The position numbers were made by a program, and so were the translations under genes. Under the pieces are notes generated by a model. The model had not been told where the DNA came from. It saw nothing but the letters and a program-made list of their open reading frames with translations, and ran no database searches. A stretch of 64,000 bases of DNA, taken from Marinobacterium jannaschii DSM 6295. Lineage in GTDB: Bacteria; Pseudomonadota; Gammaproteobacteria; Pseudomonadales; Balneatricaceae. The stretch lies in NCBI RefSeq assembly GCF_000620085.1, contig NZ_KK211066.1:72318-136317 (forward strand), read 5' to 3'. Positions 46,651-56,252 of the stretch are shown here, in pieces. The first letter of the stretch is position 1, and every line of letters begins with the position of its first letter.

Positions 46651-47541
46651 CTACCCCGCACCACCATTCTCCAGTGCGTCAAGCTGCTCTCTGGCAATTT
46701 GACGCCCTACTTCAATCACCTCCGCAGCACGATGAAACTCATAGAAGCTACATAGGTCCGAAGGAATCTCCACCACCAGGTCAGGCGGATAGCCGGCAAT
46801 CTTGTATTGCGAAAGACTTGCCTGCATAACCTCAACAGAATCCAGCAGCACATCAATCCGGCCACCGATTCGCGGCCCCAGCCGGGTCTTGCCGGCAGCC
46901 TTAGCGCCCCTGCCATTCGCCGAACGCCATACATCTGAGAACCCGGAACGATCCACCACTTCTTCAGCAACGATTTTCGGACGCCCCAGCTCAGCATCCT
47001 TAGCATTCAGGTTAACCGCTATGATCAGGTCAGCGTGCGCGGCTACGGTGGGAATAATGGGAAGGGGGTTAAGCACACCTCCATCGACCAGCACTTTGTC
47101 GCCTGACACAACCGGCGTAAAGAAACCGGGTACAGAGATAGACGCCCGCATGGCCGCCTGCAATGATCCCCGCTGAAACCAGACCTCTTTCTGGCGGAAG
47201 ATATCGGTCGCCACGGCGGTATAGCTTAACGGCAGATCTTCAATCAGGGGATCGCCCACGATCTCTCGAATGCGTGTGAACAGGCGCTCACCTCTGATGG
47301 TACCTCTGGTCAGCGCAAGATCAAGCAGGCGAAAAATGTCCATTTTTCCCAGACTGGTAACCCAGTCCTTATATTCGTGCAAACAACCAGCCGCATAGAC
47401 TCCGCCTACCAACGCGCCCATCGAGCTGCCCGCTATGCAGGTAATTTCATAGCCACGACGCTGCAGTTCCTCGATTACGCCAATGTGCGCATAACCGCGT
47501 GCGCCCCCACTCCCCAACACCAGAGACACGGTGGTTGCCAT
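46651..47541 (-). CDS. patatin-like phospholipase family protein (RssA-like)
   Basis: 296 residues. Ser/Asp-dyad hydrolase motifs are complete: oxyanion loop GSGGARG (10-16), nucleophile Ser40 in GSSMG, and the Asp in VDGGVLNPLP. This pattern matches the RssA/NTE-like bacterial patatins; lipid esterase activity is expected, but the physiological substrate is unknown. There is no signal peptide. GGAGGGATCT precedes the ATG. It is 10 bases after the DUF4892 gene, so likely in one operon with it. Confidence 0.92.
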   Translation of the reverse strand: MATTVSLVLGSGGARGYAHIGVIEELQRRGYEITCIAGSSMGALVGGVYAAGCLHEYKDWVTSLGKMDIFRLLDLALTRGTIRGERLFTRIREIVGDPLIEDLPLSYTAVATDIFRQKEVWFQRGSLQAAMRASISVPGFFTPVVSGDKVLVDGGVLNPLPIIPTVAAHADLIIAVNLNAKDAELGRPKIVAEEVVDRSGFSDVWRSANGRGAKAAGKTRLGPRIGGRIDVLLDSVEVMQASLSQYKIAGYPPDLVVEIPSDLCSFYEFHRAAEVIEVGRQIAREQLDALENGGAG

Positions 47542-47551
47542 AGATCCCTCC

Positions 47552-48382
47552 TCATGGAATCACTATCCACACCTGCGCTTCGCGTAGTTCCTTCGACGGC
47601 ATCAGAGCACCTACACCGTGAACCCGGACTTTCTCTCCCGCAATTCCTGCCTCCACAAGTTGATCTCGCACAGCTTCCGCCAGCCCGACAGAACGACTGA
47701 CACCGGCATCGGCGTCCTCAGCCGGTGCAACTGCCCCCAACAGCCAGAATGGAGACTCAGCCTGGCGCAAATATTCCAGCACCTCATCCGCCAACGGCTG
47801 CCGGTAGAGCAAAGAGCCTGCTTCAAGTAACTGATCCAGCTTGGATACTTTTTGCTCCTCAGCTTTACCAATCACATCAACAATAGTATAGACCCGCTTA
47901 TTGCCCCGCTTGATGCTGTAAAGAGCAATATGCTGACCGGCTTTCTTTAGCGCGAGATAACGCTGAGAACGCTCCAGTCCATACAGCTTTGAATATCGAA
48001 AGATAGTGTTCGCCCAATAATTACTGCTACCGCAAGCCTGGCCAGCACATTCAAAAAGAATCTCAAAGCCCTGCCCGGTTAACTGGTCACGGAAGTGATC
48101 GAACGGGGCCTGAGCTGAGTAGCTATTCGGCAACCGGTAGATAACCCGTTTAAGCGGGCCAGAGAGCCTTACCTCCTTTTCCGGCGTTACAACCCCGTTG
48201 ATTTTCTCCAGCTCCCCGAGCGCAAGCCGGTATTCAGGAATATTCTGGTCTCGATAGTGCACAATATACGAGAGAGGAAAGCGATCCAGTCCGGCATGGT
48301 CAGAAGACCCCGGATAATCCTTTGCCGCCAACACTGGCGCACCAAGTAGCATTAATCCTATCACCCAGCAGATACGTCTCAT
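47552..48382 (-). CDS. exported DUF4892-domain protein
   Basis: 276 residues from ATG 48382; GGAAGTAAAGGA is immediately upstream and the protein then begins with a signal peptide (RRICWVIGLMLLGAPVLA, cut before AKDYPG). The body contains LSYIVHYRDQNIPEYRLALGELE, YRLPNSYSA, GFEILFECAGQACGSSNYWAN (two Cys likely disulfide-bonded) and a C-terminal OmpA-like segment (GEKVRVHGVGALMPS). DUF4892 is common in Pseudomonas and relatives and has no established function. Between an alpha/beta hydrolase and a patatin-like gene. Confidence 0.85.
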   Translation of the reverse strand: MRRICWVIGLMLLGAPVLAAKDYPGSSDHAGLDRFPLSYIVHYRDQNIPEYRLALGELEKINGVVTPEKEVRLSGPLKRVIYRLPNSYSAQAPFDHFRDQLTGQGFEILFECAGQACGSSNYWANTIFRYSKLYGLERSQRYLALKKAGQHIALYSIKRGNKRVYTIVDVIGKAEEQKVSKLDQLLEAGSLLYRQPLADEVLEYLRQAESPFWLLGAVAPAEDADAGVSRSVGLAEAVRDQLVEAGIAGEKVRVHGVGALMPSKELREAQVWIVIP

Positions 48383-48423
48383 TCCTTTACTTCCTCCCGG
48401 AAAATCAGCCACTGCATCGAATA

Positions 48424-49269
48424 TCAAGCAGCCCAACAATTAATCAGCTTAGCAATTCTCTGGGCGGCCCGCTGCTCCATATGCAAATGATGCCCGCCCT
48501 CCAGCCGGATAATCTCACAGCTTTCGAGTAACGCGATTCGGCTTTGCATCTGCTCATCCTCAATACCGTCACTGCCCAAAACCAGGCTAACCGGAACCCT
48601 GAGATTCTGAATAAAACCAACAACCTGTGCTTCGCTCATGCGCAGCACCGACGGCATCATAAGGCTGGCATCTGAGCGCCAGATAACCCCCTCTTGACTG
48701 ACCACAGCCCCCCGTGACACCAGTCGTGCTGCGGCCTGCCTCGATACCGGCCAGCGCCCGTTGACCCTCGCATCCACAGCCTGATCAATGGACTTGTATG
48801 GCCGCAGGCTGCGCCCTTTCATGCGCTGGCGCTTCAGAATAGCCTCGGCCATGCGCCCGGGGAGCTCACTTTCACTGTAGACAAGTGGCGCCAGCCCCTC
48901 GATCAGACAAAGTCCTCTGACCCGACGGGGGAACACGGCGGCTGTCAATGTCGCCACACTGGCTCCCATCGAGTGTCCGGCGATATAAAACTGATCCAAT
49001 CCCAAGGCATCTGCAACGGCAATAACATCAGTGACATTATCCCAGATATAATAGGGCATCGATTCGGGCCTGTGATCTGAATAGCCATGCCCCATCAGAT
49101 CCAGAGCTATCAACCGGATTCCTGTCAATTCCTCCGCCACAAATGAAAAGCTTGCGGCATTATCGAGCCATCCATGTAACGCCAGCACCGGTACACCCGT
49201 TGGATCGCCCCATTCAACCGCAGCGATCAGATGGCCATTTATCTCAAAACGAAGCTCTGATTCTGACAA
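48424..49269 (-). CDS. alpha/beta hydrolase
   Basis: 281 residues. Canonical fold: LALHGWLDNAAS (oxyanion), ALDLMGHGYSDHR, nucleophile elbow GHSMG with Ser100, acid in LGSDGIED and the catalytic His in LEGGHHLHME. Close in pattern to SERHL-type serine hydrolases. The substrate is unknown. No signal peptide. The first gene of a probable three-gene operon with the DUF4892 and patatin-like genes. Confidence 0.92.
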   Translation of the reverse strand: MSESELRFEINGHLIAAVEWGDPTGVPVLALHGWLDNAASFSFVAEELTGIRLIALDLMGHGYSDHRPESMPYYIWDNVTDVIAVADALGLDQFYIAGHSMGASVATLTAAVFPRRVRGLCLIEGLAPLVYSESELPGRMAEAILKRQRMKGRSLRPYKSIDQAVDARVNGRWPVSRQAAARLVSRGAVVSQEGVIWRSDASLMMPSVLRMSEAQVVGFIQNLRVPVSLVLGSDGIEDEQMQSRIALLESCEIIRLEGGHHLHMEQRAAQRIAKLINCWAA

Positions 49270-49326
49270 GATAAACTCCCTGAAAACAAAATCGGCTGCA
49301 CACTATTCTGTGAAATAGGAAAACCC

Positions 49327-49349
49327 GCCAGCCAGCCAGCCAGCCAGCC
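49327..49349. repeat. tetranucleotide repeat (GCCA)5
   Basis: Five perfect copies of GCCA plus a partial sixth, 58 bases upstream of the alpha/beta hydrolase start. It is outside any supported gene. Such short tracts can vary in copy number by slippage. Confidence 0.9.
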
Positions 49350-49437
49350 GAAAAATACAATAAAGCCGACGCTGGGTAGCAGCGGTTTGCAGTTCCCGCC
49401 TCATAGCTCCACCAGTTAATCGCAGCCAGGTTAACTA

Positions 49438-49464
49438 ACAAAAAAGGGAAGCTATTGCTTCCCT
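49438..49464 (-). terminator. intrinsic terminator of gpsA-sixA
   Basis: Stem AGGGAAGC with GCTTCCCT around TATT, followed on the minus strand by six T. It lies 4 bases after the sixA stop codon. Confidence 0.9.
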
Positions 49465-49467
49465 CTG

Positions 49468-49929
49468 TTACTCAGCGATAAAACCACCGGCGGTTGCCAT
49501 ACCCAGCCCCGGCCATTCCATCTCCAGCCGCAATATATCAGCTGTCGCAAACCCGGGGCCAATCCCCCCCCGCCCCTCACACAATAACCCGGCAACCCTG
49601 CTAAGCAGCGGCATATGGGCCACGACGAAAATCAATGGAAGATCTGCATACTGCTCCAGCGTATCAATCGCGGCCTGCGGGTCACAATCCGGTTGCCAGG
49701 CCTCATTTACGATAACCTGCTGACACCCCAGCACATCAGCCAGGTTAGCCGCCGTTTGCTCAGCCCGAAGAAAGCCGCTGTGTAACAACGCATCCGGCGT
49801 AACCCCTTGCCGCACCAACAGCTCCGCCTTGCACCTGACACTCAGCACACCAGCTGGCGTTAAGGGGCGAAGCTGGTCCTGCATCGCTTCCCAGGAGGCC
49901 TCACCGTGACGCATCAGCAAAAGTTCCAT
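49468..49929 (-). CDS. sixA: phosphohistidine phosphatase SixA
   Basis: 153 residues. Histidine-phosphatase superfamily: RHG with His8 (LLMRHGEASW), second Arg/Glu in SGFLRAEQTA, and His in VVAHMPLLS. SixA dephosphorylates phospho-His in HPt domains, including nitrogen-PTS NPr in E. coli. 3 bases after gpsA, so co-transcribed with it, an arrangement known in pseudomonads. Confidence 0.93.
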   Translation of the reverse strand: MELLLMRHGEASWEAMQDQLRPLTPAGVLSVRCKAELLVRQGVTPDALLHSGFLRAEQTAANLADVLGCQQVIVNEAWQPDCDPQAAIDTLEQYADLPLIFVVAHMPLLSRVAGLLCEGRGGIGPGFATADILRLEMEWPGLGMATAGGFIAE

Positions 49930-49932
49930 AGC

Positions 49933-50955
49933 TCACTCCCTTGGCAGTACAAACTCCACGTCAGTACTCTGCTCGTTCAGCATCAGCGTCTTAACGACCT
50001 CAGCCACCGGCGCCTGATTGAAAACCACCTCGTACAAGCCCCATACCAGCGGCATGTAGACATTCATCTCTTCGGCCTTAGCCTTCACATGCTTCAACGT
50101 GCTGACGCCCTCTGCCACCTGTCCCAGTGACTCGACCGCCTGATCCAGTGTTTTACCTTCGCCCAGCGCGTAGCCAACCCTGTAGTTTCGGCTCAGCGGC
50201 GACATACAGGTAACAATCAGGTCTCCCACACCGGCCAGACCTATAAAGGTCATCGGGTTGGCTCCCATACATACCGCGAAACGGCTCATCTCGGCCAGAC
50301 TGCGGGTCATCAGCATACTCTTAGTGTTTTCGCCCATACCCATGGCGGTGCTTAATCCTGCCGCAATGGCATAGATATTTTTCAGCGTACCGCCCAGTTC
50401 AACACCATACATATCACTGCTGGCATAGATCCTGAAATACTCGTTATGCAGGGTTCGCTGGACCGCCTGACGCAGTTCGTCACTTTCACTGGCAACTACG
50501 GTCGCGGTCAGACAGCGATTCGCCACTTCCTTCGCCAGATTGGGGCCACTCAGCACACCGATAGGAGTCCGCGGTAATTCATCCAGCAGAATCTCACTCA
50601 TCAGGCTAAAGGTACCGGCTTCAATGCCCTTAGTGGTGCTGACAACCATCTGCTCTGGCCGGAGGAAGGCTGCTGCCTGATGCACCACCTGACGAAACGA
50701 CTGACTTGGAATTGAAACAAACACCAGCTCAGCACCTTCCAGCGCGGCCGCCATATCGGTGGTAGGTTCCAGTGACTCAGCCAGACTGTAGCCAGGCAAA
50801 TAGCGGCGGTTTTCTCCCGTGGCTTTAATTTCAGCCACCCGCTCCTCACTGCGCATCCAAAGGCTGACAGAAATTCCTTTATTGGCGACGATATTCGCGA
50901 TTACGGTACCAAAACTACCACCACCCAGCACCGCAACTTTATTCACTGCGCACAT
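49933..50955 (-). CDS. gpsA: glycerol-3-phosphate dehydrogenase [NAD(P)+]
   Basis: Makes sn-glycerol-3-phosphate from DHAP for phospholipid synthesis. The Rossmann motif is [12 protein letters not shown]; catalytic Lys is in [15 protein letters not shown], and SGPNLAKEV and [12 protein letters not shown] are diagnostic. 340 residues. A GTG three codons inside (50946) is a possible alternative start. Upstream of sixA. Confidence 0.97.
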   Translation of the reverse strand: MCAVNKVAVLGGGSFGTVIANIVANKGISVSLWMRSEERVAEIKATGENRRYLPGYSLAESLEPTTDMAAALEGAELVFVSIPSQSFRQVVHQAAAFLRPEQMVVSTTKGIEAGTFSLMSEILLDELPRTPIGVLSGPNLAKEVANRCLTATVVASESDELRQAVQRTLHNEYFRIYASSDMYGVELGGTLKNIYAIAAGLSTAMGMGENTKSMLMTRSLAEMSRFAVCMGANPMTFIGLAGVGDLIVTCMSPLSRNYRVGYALGEGKTLDQAVESLGQVAEGVSTLKHVKAKAEEMNVYMPLVWGLYEVVFNQAPVAEVVKTLMLNEQSTDVEFVLPRE

Positions 50956-51015
50956 TCAAAGATGACCTCTCTTCCTTTATGCAAAACGTTAACATGCAAC
51001 CTCCCTAGAGGAGAT

Positions 51016-51222
51016 TCAGTCACTGAAATGATCCAACACTTTATTCACCAGCCCGAAAAGCAGCTTCACAACAGCGAAAGCCAGGACTGCAAGCGCCACG
51101 AAGACCATCAGTTGCGTCAGATCTCCGGTACGCTGGTAACCCGCGACTCCGATCGCTGCAAAAAATGCACTGACTACGATTGCGACTATATTGCTGATTT
51201 TACGGGTATTATGCTTATCCAT
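51016..51222 (-). CDS. small two-helix inner-membrane protein
   Basis: 68 residues from ATG 51222; AAGGAG is 8 bases upstream, whereas a longer reading frame has no such signal. Two hydrophobic segments are seen, ISNIVAIVVSAFFAAIGVAGY and LMVFVALAVLAFAVVKLLFGL, linked by a short polar loop. I do not recognise the family. It lies between rhlB and gpsA, 60 bases before the gpsA start, and could share the gpsA transcript. Confidence 0.75.
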   Translation of the reverse strand: MDKHNTRKISNIVAIVVSAFFAAIGVAGYQRTGDLTQLMVFVALAVLAFAVVKLLFGLVNKVLDHFSD

Positions 51223-51311
51223 AACGATCTCCTTCTGACGCCAGCGCATTGTGGCAGCTTGCCCCGGGAGAGGCAAACCCATAGCCAAAGGCGCCCGGAA
51301 ATCTCCTGAAA

Positions 51312-51345
51312 TAAAAAAGCCGGCACCCAAGGGTTACCGGCTTTC
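51312..51345 (-). terminator. intrinsic terminator of rhlB
   Basis: On the minus strand AAAGCCGG-TAACCC folds on GGGTG-CCGGCTTT with a small internal loop, followed by TTTTTTATTTC. 33 bases after the rhlB stop codon. Confidence 0.88.
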
Positions 51346-51377
51346 TTCACTCCAGGGCTATAAACGCCTCAGACTAT

Positions 51378-52724
51378 TCAGTCCAGATCTTTCAGCAACT
51401 CTTCTTCCGGATGAACACACTCGAGCTTCACGCCGGTCTCAGCCTCGATTTCAGGCAGCATAAAAGAGTCGTTCTCACAGGCGAAACAGATAGAAGTACC
51501 GGTAGCCCCTGCACGGCCAGTCCGACCAATCCGATGCACGTAGTCATCCGGATCATCCGGCAACTGATAGTTAACCACATGGGTAACGCCATCAATGTGA
51601 ATGCCGCGACCGGCAACATCTGTAGCGACAAGCACCTGAATCTTGCCTTCGCGGAACTCTTCAAGTGTCCGCACCCGCTTCTGCTGGGAGATTTCACCCG
51701 ACATCAGCGCCGCTTTCAGGCCGTCTTTGCTGAGCTTTTCAGCCAGATCACGGGTTTCACTGCGTCGATTACCAAACACGATAACCTTCTCGACGTTGTT
51801 CACCCGGATATAGTTGCGCAGCAGCTTATATTTCTCTTCGCCGGAAACAAGAAACACGGTCTGAGAGATATTGTCCGTTGTCTTACGCTCAGATTCGATC
51901 TCAATCTTGACGGCATCCAGCGTCCACTGACTGGCAAGGCTCATAATATCATCCGAGAACGTCGCGCTATAAAGCAATGTCTGGCGATCGGCTCCTTTGC
52001 GCGGCGTTTGGCGAATAATAGTACGCACGTCCGGAATAAAGCCCATACTGAGCATGCGATCCGCTTCGTCCAGCACCAACACCTCAACCTGATAGAGGTC
52101 GACTTCCTTATTATTGACGAAATCGATCAGCCGACCCGGCGTAGCCACCAGAATATCAACCGGCTTATCCTTTAGCTGACGACGCTGCTTGTCATAGTCC
52201 ATGCCGCCTACCAGAGACACCACATGCAGACCGGCATACTTCGCCAGCCCTTCAGCATCGGCCGCAATCTGCAGCGCCAGCTCACGGGTAGGCGCGATAA
52301 TCAGGGCGCGTGGCTCACCCAGACGACGCTCGCCTTCAAGCGGATAGTCGACCAGGTCAGTGATAATCCCCAGCAGGAATGCAGCCGTCTTACCGGTTCC
52401 TGTCTGCGCCTTACCGATAATGTCTTTACCTGCCAGCGCCGCCGGAACAGTTTCTGCCTGAATCGGGGTCGCATATTGAAAACCAAGATCGGCTACCGCG
52501 CGCAGGACATCATCCGGCAGATTAAAGTCCTGAAACCGGGTTTTACCTTCTTCCTCAGCCACTGCAAACATAGACGGCGTCCAGCCAGTCGCTGCAGCTG
52601 TTTTAGGCTCGCTGCGACGACGCGGACGACGCCTGCGCTGACGACGCTCCTTGCCTGCACCGTTTTCCTTAGGAGATTTTGAAGCCTTCTGCGGCTCACT
52701 GTTAGAAATCTGTTCGGTACTCAA
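51378..52724 (-). CDS. rhlB: DEAD-box ATP-dependent RNA helicase RhlB-like
   Basis: 448 residues. A basic N-terminal tail (residues 26-37 rich in Arg) precedes the Q-motif (FQYATPIQ), Walker A AQTGTGKT (107-114), DEAD in [15 protein letters not shown] (LYSATF) and motif [12 protein letters not shown]. RhlB in E. coli joins the degradosome; the N-terminal rather than C-terminal basic tail is the Pseudomonas-type arrangement. The apparent start is TTG 52724 without a clear Shine-Dalgarno, and no nearby ATG fits. 17 bases after dinG, so it may share the SOS transcript. Confidence 0.9.
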   Translation of the reverse strand: MSTEQISNSEPQKASKSPKENGAGKERRQRRRRPRRRSEPKTAAATGWTPSMFAVAEEEGKTRFQDFNLPDDVLRAVADLGFQYATPIQAETVPAALAGKDIIGKAQTGTGKTAAFLLGIITDLVDYPLEGERRLGEPRALIIAPTRELALQIAADAEGLAKYAGLHVVSLVGGMDYDKQRRQLKDKPVDILVATPGRLIDFVNNKEVDLYQVEVLVLDEADRMLSMGFIPDVRTIIRQTPRKGADRQTLLYSATFSDDIMSLASQWTLDAVKIEIESERKTTDNISQTVFLVSGEEKYKLLRNYIRVNNVEKVIVFGNRRSETRDLAEKLSKDGLKAALMSGEISQQKRVRTLEEFREGKIQVLVATDVAGRGIHIDGVTHVVNYQLPDDPDDYVHRIGRTGRAGATGTSICFACENDSFMLPEIEAETGVKLECVHPEEELLKDLD

Positions 52725-52741
52725 AACTATATATATCCGAA

Positions 52742-54862
52742 TTATGCAAAGTTTCGTCGAAAAGACGGTAACGCGTCCAGCAACTGTCGCCCATAGCGAC
52801 GGTTCACCAGACGGCGATCCAGAAGTGTTACCCGCCCCCGATCCTGTTCAGTTCGCAACAGCCGTCCCGCTGCCTGAGTCAACCTCATTGAAGCCATCGG
52901 AATGGCCCACTCAGAGAAGGCATTACCGCCCTGTTGCTCGATCCATTCAGCCATTGTCGCATCTACAGGATCATCTGGCACCCCAAAAGGCAATTTTGTG
53001 ATAATTACCTCCGTCAGATATTTCCCCGGCAGATCCACACCTTCGGCAAACGAGGCAAGACCGAATATGATACTGCGAACGTCCTGATCTACCTGCTTGC
53101 GATGCCGGGACAGTATTTCATGCTTCGCCAACTCACCCTGAACAAGAATATGCTCTTTCAGAGACTGCGGCATATTATCCAGTACTGTCAGCATCTGTTT
53201 CCAGGAACTGAATAGCACCAGACCGGCGTCAATCTCTTTCAGCTCGCGCTCCAGGTACTCAGCCACTTCGGCAGTATGAAGGTCAGGTTCCTTGGGATCA
53301 CTTTTCATCGCAGGAATCAGCAGTTCCGCGGCATTATAATAATCAAACGGACTCTGCTGACAGCCGAAGGAAGCATCCGCAGGCAGCCCGAGGTCGGCCT
53401 GAAGTCGATCAAACCGTCCCAGCGCAGTAAGCGTAGCAGAGGTTACGACCGCGCCGTAACAGACGTCCCACAGGTTGGAACGCAGCGTGTCCGCAGCCGA
53501 AACGGGGCTGCTCCGACACTCAAAGTCCACCCCCTCCAGGCTGTCGGCAATATTAACCCAGCGAGCGGTAGGAGAGCTTCCCGCCGGGTCAGGGGCCGCA
53601 TAGGAACGCCCCAGGCCGCACATCCCCTGCATCCGCGCGGTAAGCTGGCCAATCTGAGGATACCAGCGCTCAGCCGCATCACGGGAGATATCGGCTACCT
53701 CTCCATCCATGCCCTGCTTTAGCAGATCTACAATCTGCTCAAACTTCTGGGCTGCACGCTCAGCACTCCCCTTAAAGGATGACGCCAGCACCATTAACTC
53801 TTCGGGAAGAACCCCCTGCGCGAAGCGATAGCGCGCCTCACGCCGATCCATCTTGTCCTTAAACATCTCTGAGAACATCTGCTGCCACTGCTCCAGCATA
53901 TGCTCCATATCTGTAAACGGTTGCGACAGCTGCTCAACATAGCGGCTCAACACCTGATGATGTTCACAATCCGTCAGCATTTTATTCAGCTGCCGCATGG
54001 CCTTACTCAGCCAGCGCTGCGAACTGCGCAACTTCATGCTATAGGCAAAATGCCCGGTGGTTTTCGCACCCAGATGATGCCCCTCATCAAACACGAAGAT
54101 CGCATCTGCCGGCTCAGGCAGGATAGCCCCGCCACCCAGTGAAAGATCGGCCAGAACAAGGTCATGGTTGGCGACAATCAGGTCCGCCCCATCCAACGCC
54201 TGCCGGGCTTGAAAAAACGGACAGATACTAAAGTTCGCACAACGCCGGTTAGTACACTGCAGGTGGTCACTGGTCATAGGTCGCCAGAGCTCCTCCTCCA
54301 CCGCGTCGGTGAGAGAATCCCTATCGCCATCCCACTCTCCGGCAGCAAAGTCATTCAGCAGACTTTTATAGAAGGAAACCGCATCGGCATCCAGCTTGCG
54401 CTCCTGCTCATCCTCATACAGCGCAATCTGCCCTAACTCGTTCTGGTCATGCAGCACCTGCTCTGCCTTCGACACACAGAAATAGCGCCCACGCCCCTTG
54501 GCAAGAACATAGGTAAGGTTGATACCAGCGTCCGCGACAAGCTGCGGCAGATCCTTCAGTATCAGCTGCTCCTGCAGAGCTACGGTGGCCGTAGCTACGA
54601 CAACTTTCTTCTTGCGGGCCTGCGCAACCGGCACAGAGGCAAGCAGGTAGGCCATGGTTTTGCCCGTACCGGTACCGGCTTCAACCACCGCAATATGCGC
54701 ACCACCATCACGTTCACCTTCGCCGGTTTGCTCAATACTGCCAAGCGTACGTGCAATCTGAGCGATCATCATCTTCTGACCACTACGCGGCTTGAGCTTA
54801 CGGTTTTCGAGGAAAGTACTGTAAGCGCCCTGAATACGCGCTTTGGTGGAATTGTCGAGCAA
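52742..54862 (-). CDS. dinG: ATP-dependent DNA helicase DinG
   Basis: XPD-like superfamily 2 helicase with an Fe-S cluster; unwinds 5'-overhang DNA, R-loops and D-loops during damage repair. 706 residues. Walker A AGTGTGKT (62-69), cluster cysteines 129, 203, 208 and 214, DEAH-type DEGHHL, and the C-terminal [11 protein letters not shown] motif. The start is TTG 54862 with only a weak ribosome site. A LexA-box candidate at 54905 overlaps its promoter, so it is probably SOS-induced. Confidence 0.95.
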   Translation of the reverse strand: MLDNSTKARIQGAYSTFLENRKLKPRSGQKMMIAQIARTLGSIEQTGEGERDGGAHIAVVEAGTGTGKTMAYLLASVPVAQARKKKVVVATATVALQEQLILKDLPQLVADAGINLTYVLAKGRGRYFCVSKAEQVLHDQNELGQIALYEDEQERKLDADAVSFYKSLLNDFAAGEWDGDRDSLTDAVEEELWRPMTSDHLQCTNRRCANFSICPFFQARQALDGADLIVANHDLVLADLSLGGGAILPEPADAIFVFDEGHHLGAKTTGHFAYSMKLRSSQRWLSKAMRQLNKMLTDCEHHQVLSRYVEQLSQPFTDMEHMLEQWQQMFSEMFKDKMDRREARYRFAQGVLPEELMVLASSFKGSAERAAQKFEQIVDLLKQGMDGEVADISRDAAERWYPQIGQLTARMQGMCGLGRSYAAPDPAGSSPTARWVNIADSLEGVDFECRSSPVSAADTLRSNLWDVCYGAVVTSATLTALGRFDRLQADLGLPADASFGCQQSPFDYYNAAELLIPAMKSDPKEPDLHTAEVAEYLERELKEIDAGLVLFSSWKQMLTVLDNMPQSLKEHILVQGELAKHEILSRHRKQVDQDVRSIIFGLASFAEGVDLPGKYLTEVIITKLPFGVPDDPVDATMAEWIEQQGGNAFSEWAIPMASMRLTQAAGRLLRTEQDRGRVTLLDRRLVNRRYGRQLLDALPSFRRNFA

Positions 54863-54890
54863 GTGATTAAGTCCGGAAAATTTTTCGGCG

Positions 54891-54896
54891 ATTCTA
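54891..54896 (-). promoter_or_regulatory. candidate dinG -10 (extended)
   Basis: On the minus strand TGCTAGAAT supplies an extended -10 (TAGAAT at 54891-54896). No good -35 is seen 17 bases upstream. The LexA-box candidate at 54905-54920 lies just upstream. Confidence 0.5.
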
Positions 54897-54904
54897 GCAA
54901 AACA

Positions 54905-54920
54905 CTGGATATATAGACAG
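54905..54920. promoter_or_regulatory. LexA box 1 (dinG side)
   Basis: CTGGATATATAGACAG fits the CTG-N10-CAG SOS box. It is 43 bases from the dinG start and next to its -10. Confidence 0.8.
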
Positions 54921-54927
54921 AAGCAGC

Positions 54928-54955
54928 TTTACACAATTAAAACACTGTATATAAT
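54928..54955 (+). promoter_or_regulatory. lexA promoter
   Basis: TTTACA (54928-54933), a 16-base spacer and a perfect TATAAT (54950-54955). The weak LexA box at 54945-54960 covers the -10 and box 2 covers the start site. Confidence 0.8.
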
Positions 54956-54960
54956 CACAT
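54945..54960. promoter_or_regulatory. LexA box 3, imperfect
   Basis: CTGTATATAATCACAT matches the left half of the SOS box well but ends CAT in place of CAG. It overlaps the lexA -10. Confidence 0.5.
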
Positions 54961-54963
54961 GTA

Positions 54964-54979
54964 CTGTATAAAAAAACAG
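54964..54979. promoter_or_regulatory. LexA box 2 (lexA operator)
   Basis: CTGTATAAAAAAACAG, preceded by TA, fits CTG-N10-CAG closely. It ends 9 bases before the lexA ATG and would autoregulate lexA-sulA. Confidence 0.85.
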
Positions 54980-54988
54980 ATTAAGACT

Positions 54989-55597
54989 ATGAAACTCACA
55001 AAACGCCAAACAGAAGTGCTGGAATGCATCAAGCGTCATATCGATGACACCGGATACCCACCAACCCGGGCCGATATTGCGAAAGACCTGGGTTTCAAGT
55101 CAGCCAATGCGGCAGAGGAACACCTCAAGGCACTGGCCCGCAAAGGCGCTATCGAGATGATTCCGGGCACATCGCGCGGCATTCGACTGCCCGAGCCCGA
55201 AGAAGCCGCGAATGAAGGTTTACCGGTCATTGGCCAGGTCGCTGCCGGTAATCCGATACTCGCGCAGCAGCACATTGAAGACCATTGCACCATCTCCTCA
55301 GACTTTTTCCATCCCAAAGCTGACTACCTGTTGCGCGTTAAAGGCAGCAGCATGATCAACGTCGGCATTATGGACGGCGACCTGCTGGCAGTACACCAAT
55401 GCAATCAGGCCCAGGATGGTCAGATAGTGGTGGCCCGCCTGGAAGAAGATGTAACGGTAAAACGACTGAAGTGCGAAGGCCATATGGCCTACCTTATCGC
55501 TGAGAATGACGAGTTTCCGCCGATTGAAGTCGACCTTCGCGAGCAGGAACTGCACATTGAAGGTCTTGGAGTCGGCGTGATCCGGCGAGGAAGCTGA
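54989..55597 (+). CDS. lexA: SOS repressor LexA
   Basis: 202 residues from ATG 54989 ([17 protein letters not shown]), the same length as E. coli LexA; an upstream ATG at 54959 would place the N-terminus over the operator and is rejected. wHTH about 1-65; self-cleavage site Ala86-Gly87 in VAAGNP; catalytic Ser121 (KGSSMINVG) and Lys158 (DVTVKRL). The ribosome site is weak, which may limit expression. The two clear LexA boxes in front show autoregulation and shared control with dinG. sulA follows 2 bases after the stop codon. Confidence 0.97.
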   Translation: MKLTKRQTEVLECIKRHIDDTGYPPTRADIAKDLGFKSANAAEEHLKALARKGAIEMIPGTSRGIRLPEPEEAANEGLPVIGQVAAGNPILAQQHIEDHCTISSDFFHPKADYLLRVKGSSMINVGIMDGDLLAVHQCNQAQDGQIVVARLEEDVTVKRLKCEGHMAYLIAENDEFPPIEVDLREQELHIEGLGVGVIRRGS

Positions 55598-55599
55598 AG

Positions 55600-56052
55600 A
55601 TGTTGAACAGGTACACCGATAATAAGCAACTCCCTTTTATTCGCCCTGAACTGTTCAATAACAAATCCAACAGGGCGAGTAACTCTCTTTCAGGCAAAGT
55701 AACCGAAATCATCGTTACCGACGATGAGGCAAACCACTTTGCTATGCTAATGCCGCTACTGGCACAACTCAGCCAGGATAACCGCTGGTTGGTATGGGTT
55801 GACCCGCCGGTATCACTGCCGAAAAGCCTCTTGCTGGAAGCGGGCATCGATCTCAATAAGGTCATTTTGCTGAAAACCGATGACAAGCACTCAACCTACG
55901 ACCTGGCGAGGAAGGCGCTGAAGGTAGGCACCTGTCACGCCGTGATAAGCTGGTCTGGTTACCTTTCAGGTGATGAACTCTGCGGACTGGAAGAAGCCGC
56001 CCTGACAGGAAAAAGTCACGGCATAGTGATCAGACGCCGGCTGCTGGATTGA
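55600..56052 (+). CDS. sulA: SulA-like cell division inhibitor
   Basis: 150 residues. Resembles Pseudomonas SulA: EIIVTDDEANHFAMLMPLLAQLSQDNRWLVWVDPP, split here as TDDEANHFAML and RWLVWVDPP, LLEAGIDLNKVILL and ISWSGYLS. SulA binds FtsZ and halts division during SOS. GAGGAAGCTGAAG precedes the ATG, 2 bases past the lexA stop, so lexA-sulA is one SOS operon as in Pseudomonas. Sequence divergence in SulA is high, so assignment rests on both motif and position. Confidence 0.9.
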   Translation: MLNRYTDNKQLPFIRPELFNNKSNRASNSLSGKVTEIIVTDDEANHFAMLMPLLAQLSQDNRWLVWVDPPVSLPKSLLLEAGIDLNKVILLKTDDKHSTYDLARKALKVGTCHAVISWSGYLSGDELCGLEEAALTGKSHGIVIRRRLLD

Positions 56053-56211
56053 AATACCCTGCAACACCCGCACCGCTTTATCGACCTCATAAGCCCGGTA
56101 ACATGCGCTTTCACTCCACGCCGGAAGAGGTATCGCAAATGCCTGAGCGGACTTTCCTACACTGATTACCACCGTGCCGACAAGCTGGGTTGAAGCAGCA
56201 TCCCTGAAACA

Positions 56212-56243
56212 AAAAAAGGGTGGCATATGCCACCCTTCTTTGT
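56212..56243. terminator. bidirectional terminator between sulA and the topA group
   Basis: An 11-bp perfect palindromic stem, AAGGGTGGCAT (56216-56226) with ATGCCACCCTT (56227-56237). A-run on the left and CTTCTTTG on the right. About 160 bases past sulA; the 56,053-56,211 stretch holds nothing I recognise. Confidence 0.88.
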
Positions 56244-56252
56244 ATCCAACAC

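Noticed and set aside
49244-49441. A 65-codon minus-strand frame containing the GCCA repeat, considered as a phase-variable gene
   Set aside because: No Shine-Dalgarno, no recognisable product, and it overlaps the true start of the hydrolase gene.
51411-52175. A 254-codon plus-strand frame inside rhlB
   Set aside because: Antisense to the helicase core; no support.
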